This document shows positions 62,596-64,000 of a DNA stretch of 64,000 nt, in pieces; within the stretch, counting starts at the first letter, position 1; the number at the start of each line of letters is the position of its first letter. The notes beneath the pieces are model-generated. The model saw nothing but the letters and a program-made list of their open reading frames with translations, was not told where the DNA came from and ran no database searches. Made by a program: the position numbers and the translations under genes. Location of the stretch: the NCBI RefSeq assembly GCF_011761355.1, contig NZ_JAASRW010000005.1, positions 310,001-374,000 of the forward strand. Reading direction: 5' to 3'. This stretch comes from Paenibacillus lupini (lineage in GTDB: Bacteria > Bacillota > Bacilli > Paenibacillales > Paenibacillaceae).

Positions 62596-63375
62596 ATGCA
62601 AAATGAAGATGAGATTGAGGTTTTAAAAAGCCTGCCTCGCGGAGTGGCGTTAGCATGGGGCCTCGTGAAAGAACCACAAAGAGGACCAAAGCGGGAATTG
62701 ACGATTGACCAAATCGTTGAGAAGGCAGTCGCTATCGCGGATAACGAAGGTCTTGCTGCAGTATCCATGAGCAAGGTTGCTGCTTCTTTAGGCTTTACGG
62801 CAATGTCTCTTTATCGATATGTTGAAAGTAAAGATGATCTATTGCTGCTGATGCAGGAGGCCGTCTGCAAATCCGCTGTGCAAATGAATGGAGACATAAC
62901 GGATTGGCGTGAAGGCATCCGTCAGTATGTACGTGGATGTATTAAAGTTTTCGTCGAGCATCCATGGTATGGAGAGGTTCCGATTGCAGGTGTACCCGTA
63001 ACTCCTAATAACCTGCTATATGTGGATTTGGCACTACGTCCGATGCGGGGTTTCCCGCTAAATGACTATGAGAAAATGTCAATGGTCCTGCTGATCAGCA
63101 GCTACGCGCGGTCAGTCGGTATGGTGCAAAGGGATATGGTACGGGCGATTAAAGGGGGGGCCACCCCGGGGGCATTCAGCGGTCAAAATTATAGCAAGGC
63201 GCTCAAGCTGCTTGTTAAAGCTGAGGATTATCCAGATTTACAACCGATTGTAGCATCAGGTGTCTATACGGAGGAGAATCCAGCGGATAATCCGATTGGT
63301 GATGATTTTGATTTTGGACTTGAGCGGATTATGGATGGGATTGAGTATTATCTTGCGTCCAAAGCACAGAAATAA
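62596..63375 (+). CDS. TetR/AcrR-family transcriptional regulator
   Basis: 259 residues. The helix-turn-helix is at about 36-82 (TIDQIVEKAVAIADNEGLAAVSMSKVAASLGFTAMSLYRYVESKDDLL). The C-terminal ligand domain resembles TetR_C (VRGCIKVFVEHPWYGEVPIAGVP). An unusual 35-residue N-terminal extension with RGVALAWGLVKEPQRGPKRELT precedes the DNA-binding domain; this is a known trait of one TetR subgroup. The start follows GGAGGTAAGTTAGG. No target gene is adjacent on the right, where the IS begins; it may be autoregulated. Confidence 0.93.
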   Translation: MQNEDEIEVLKSLPRGVALAWGLVKEPQRGPKRELTIDQIVEKAVAIADNEGLAAVSMSKVAASLGFTAMSLYRYVESKDDLLLLMQEAVCKSAVQMNGDITDWREGIRQYVRGCIKVFVEHPWYGEVPIAGVPVTPNNLLYVDLALRPMRGFPLNDYEKMSMVLLISSYARSVGMVQRDMVRAIKGGATPGAFSGQNYSKALKLLVKAEDYPDLQPIVASGVYTEENPADNPIGDDFDFGLERIMDGIEYYLASKAQK

Positions 63376-63407
63376 AAAAGACAGCTGCTCGATTGATTTC
63401 TGATATG

Positions 63408-63459
63408 CTCCCCTTTAAGTAGACAGGTTTAAAAAATAAACCGTCTTCTTGAAGGGGAG
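63408..63459 (+). repeat. Hairpin at the IS left end that includes the transposase ribosome site
   Basis: CTCCCCTTTAAGTAGACAGG (63408-63427, continuing TTTA) pairs with TAAACCGTCTTCTTGAAGG (63437-63455, continuing GGAG). The 3' arm contains the Shine-Dalgarno GAAGGGGAG (63451-63459), eight bases before the TTG start. Confidence 0.75.
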
Positions 63460-63467
63460 TTTTTCTT

Positions 63468-64000
63468 TTGGCAAAAATAAATCAATATAATGCGACGGAT
63501 AAATTGGGGATTTTGAGTGAGCTTCAAATAGGTGAAGGTACTTGGGAGGAGATTGCCCGAAAATACAACATTAATGTAAGTACACTGGTAAGATGGCGAC
63601 ATCGGTATGAGTTGTATGGGATGGAAGGATTGGAAATACGGTCTCAAAATCGCAAGTATACGCCAGAATTAAAGCTTCAAGCAGTGCAGGACTATCTGTC
63701 AGGCAAGTACTCGCAAAATGAACTCATCGACAAATACAAAATAGCAAGCCGAACTCAACTTCAAACATGGGTCAACAAGTATAATAGTCATAGCAGCTTC
63801 AAATCGGTTAACAAAGGAGCAATAGCTATGACAAAGGGTCGGTCTACCACATGGCAGGAAAGAAACGAAATCGTTCTTTACTGTATTGCAAATGAGCGCG
63901 ACTACGGAAAAACAGCAACACAATTTAAAGTTTCCTACAACCAGGTGTACCAATGGGTCAAGAAGTACGAAAATGGCGGGCAGGATGCGCTTCAGGACGG
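63468..64000 (+). CDS. IS3-family transposase OrfA, truncated by the window
   Basis: An open frame from TTG 63468 runs to the end without a stop, 177 codons. It contains three helix-turn-helix-like units: EEIARKYNINVSTLVRWRHR, QNELIDKYKIASRTQLQTWV and KTATQFKVSYNQVYQWVKKY. This arrangement is typical of OrfA of the IS150 branch of the IS3 family, which binds the IS ends; the catalytic OrfB would follow by frameshift beyond the window. GAAGGGGAG lies eight bases before the TTG. No ATG start is better placed. Confidence 0.85.
   Translation, partial: MAKINQYNATDKLGILSELQIGEGTWEEIARKYNINVSTLVRWRHRYELYGMEGLEIRSQNRKYTPELKLQAVQDYLSGKYSQNELIDKYKIASRTQLQTWVNKYNSHSSFKSVNKGAIAMTKGRSTTWQERNEIVLYCIANERDYGKTATQFKVSYNQVYQWVKKYENGGQDALQD

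Larger units (their letters stand above)
63401..64000 (+). mobile_element. IS3-type insertion sequence, left part
   Basis: The left end appears to begin near TGATATGCTCCCCTTTAAG at 63401. It has the sub-terminal inverted repeat 63408-63459 and a transposase frame open to the window edge. The right end and target-site duplication are outside the window, so the exact boundary is not established. Confidence 0.7.

Overview
The window looks like chromosomal DNA of a Paenibacillus-type Firmicute. The signs are strong GGAGG-type ribosome sites, TTG and GTG starts, LipO/LplB/YtcP-type sugar importers without their own ATPase, AraC and YesM/YesN regulators, S-layer (SLH) anchored enzymes, PhoP-box and cre-like sites, and short intergenic repeats. 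No rRNA or tRNA gene was seen.

Layout. 1-4573: the end of a CUT1 sugar importer operon (solute-binding protein, two permeases), an AraC regulator and a GH43 glycosidase. 4708-12509: a cre-controlled importer operon (binding protein, two permeases, GH2 glycosidase), then a separately promoted secreted GxGYxYP protein. 12560-14797: a cluster of four short repeats, a protein combining a PD-(D/E)XK-like core with a winged helix behind an attenuator-like leader, and a SleB-type cell wall hydrolase. 15056-21006: sulfite reductase cysJI, a gluconokinase and an HX4DH membrane protein. 21325-24945: a large SLH-anchored GH18 chitinase. 25171-28413: a DrrAB-like ABC exporter, an aldo/keto reductase and a cupin.

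28483-38790 resembles a polysaccharide utilisation locus: a YesM/YesN two-component pair on the minus strand faces away from a permease-permease-binding protein operon, which is followed by a GH43-like enzyme and a GH-A clan glycosidase. 38914-40077 is a TetX-like flavin monooxygenase. 40398-48012 has a membrane-bound AraC regulator, an orphan binding protein, and a second importer operon with a paralogous binding protein. 48177-50350 holds a small lipoprotein, an HxlR regulator and an MFS transporter. 50612-55351 is an AraC regulator divergent from a fifth importer operon. 55414-59068 (minus strand) is pstSCAB behind a PhoP box. 59266-63375 carries an M20 peptidase, a DinB protein, two tandem paralogues of unknown function and a TetR regulator. 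An IS3-type element starts near 63401 and runs off the window.

How the parts work together. Five oligosaccharide importers and six glycosidases point to a plant- or fungal-polymer degrader. None of the five importers has an ATPase gene here, so a shared MsmK/UgpC-type ATPase elsewhere is likely. Three of them (those starting at 4768, 31746 and 51778) have cre-like sites upstream, and four operons (including pst) have a hairpin between the binding-protein gene and the first permease gene, which should raise binding-protein output.

The most notable non-coding signals are a roughly 143 bp palindromic element present twice between convergent genes, a tandem operator shared at identical geometry by the drug exporter and the TetX-like enzyme, and the leader at 13458-13600. 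All functions are read from sequence alone.
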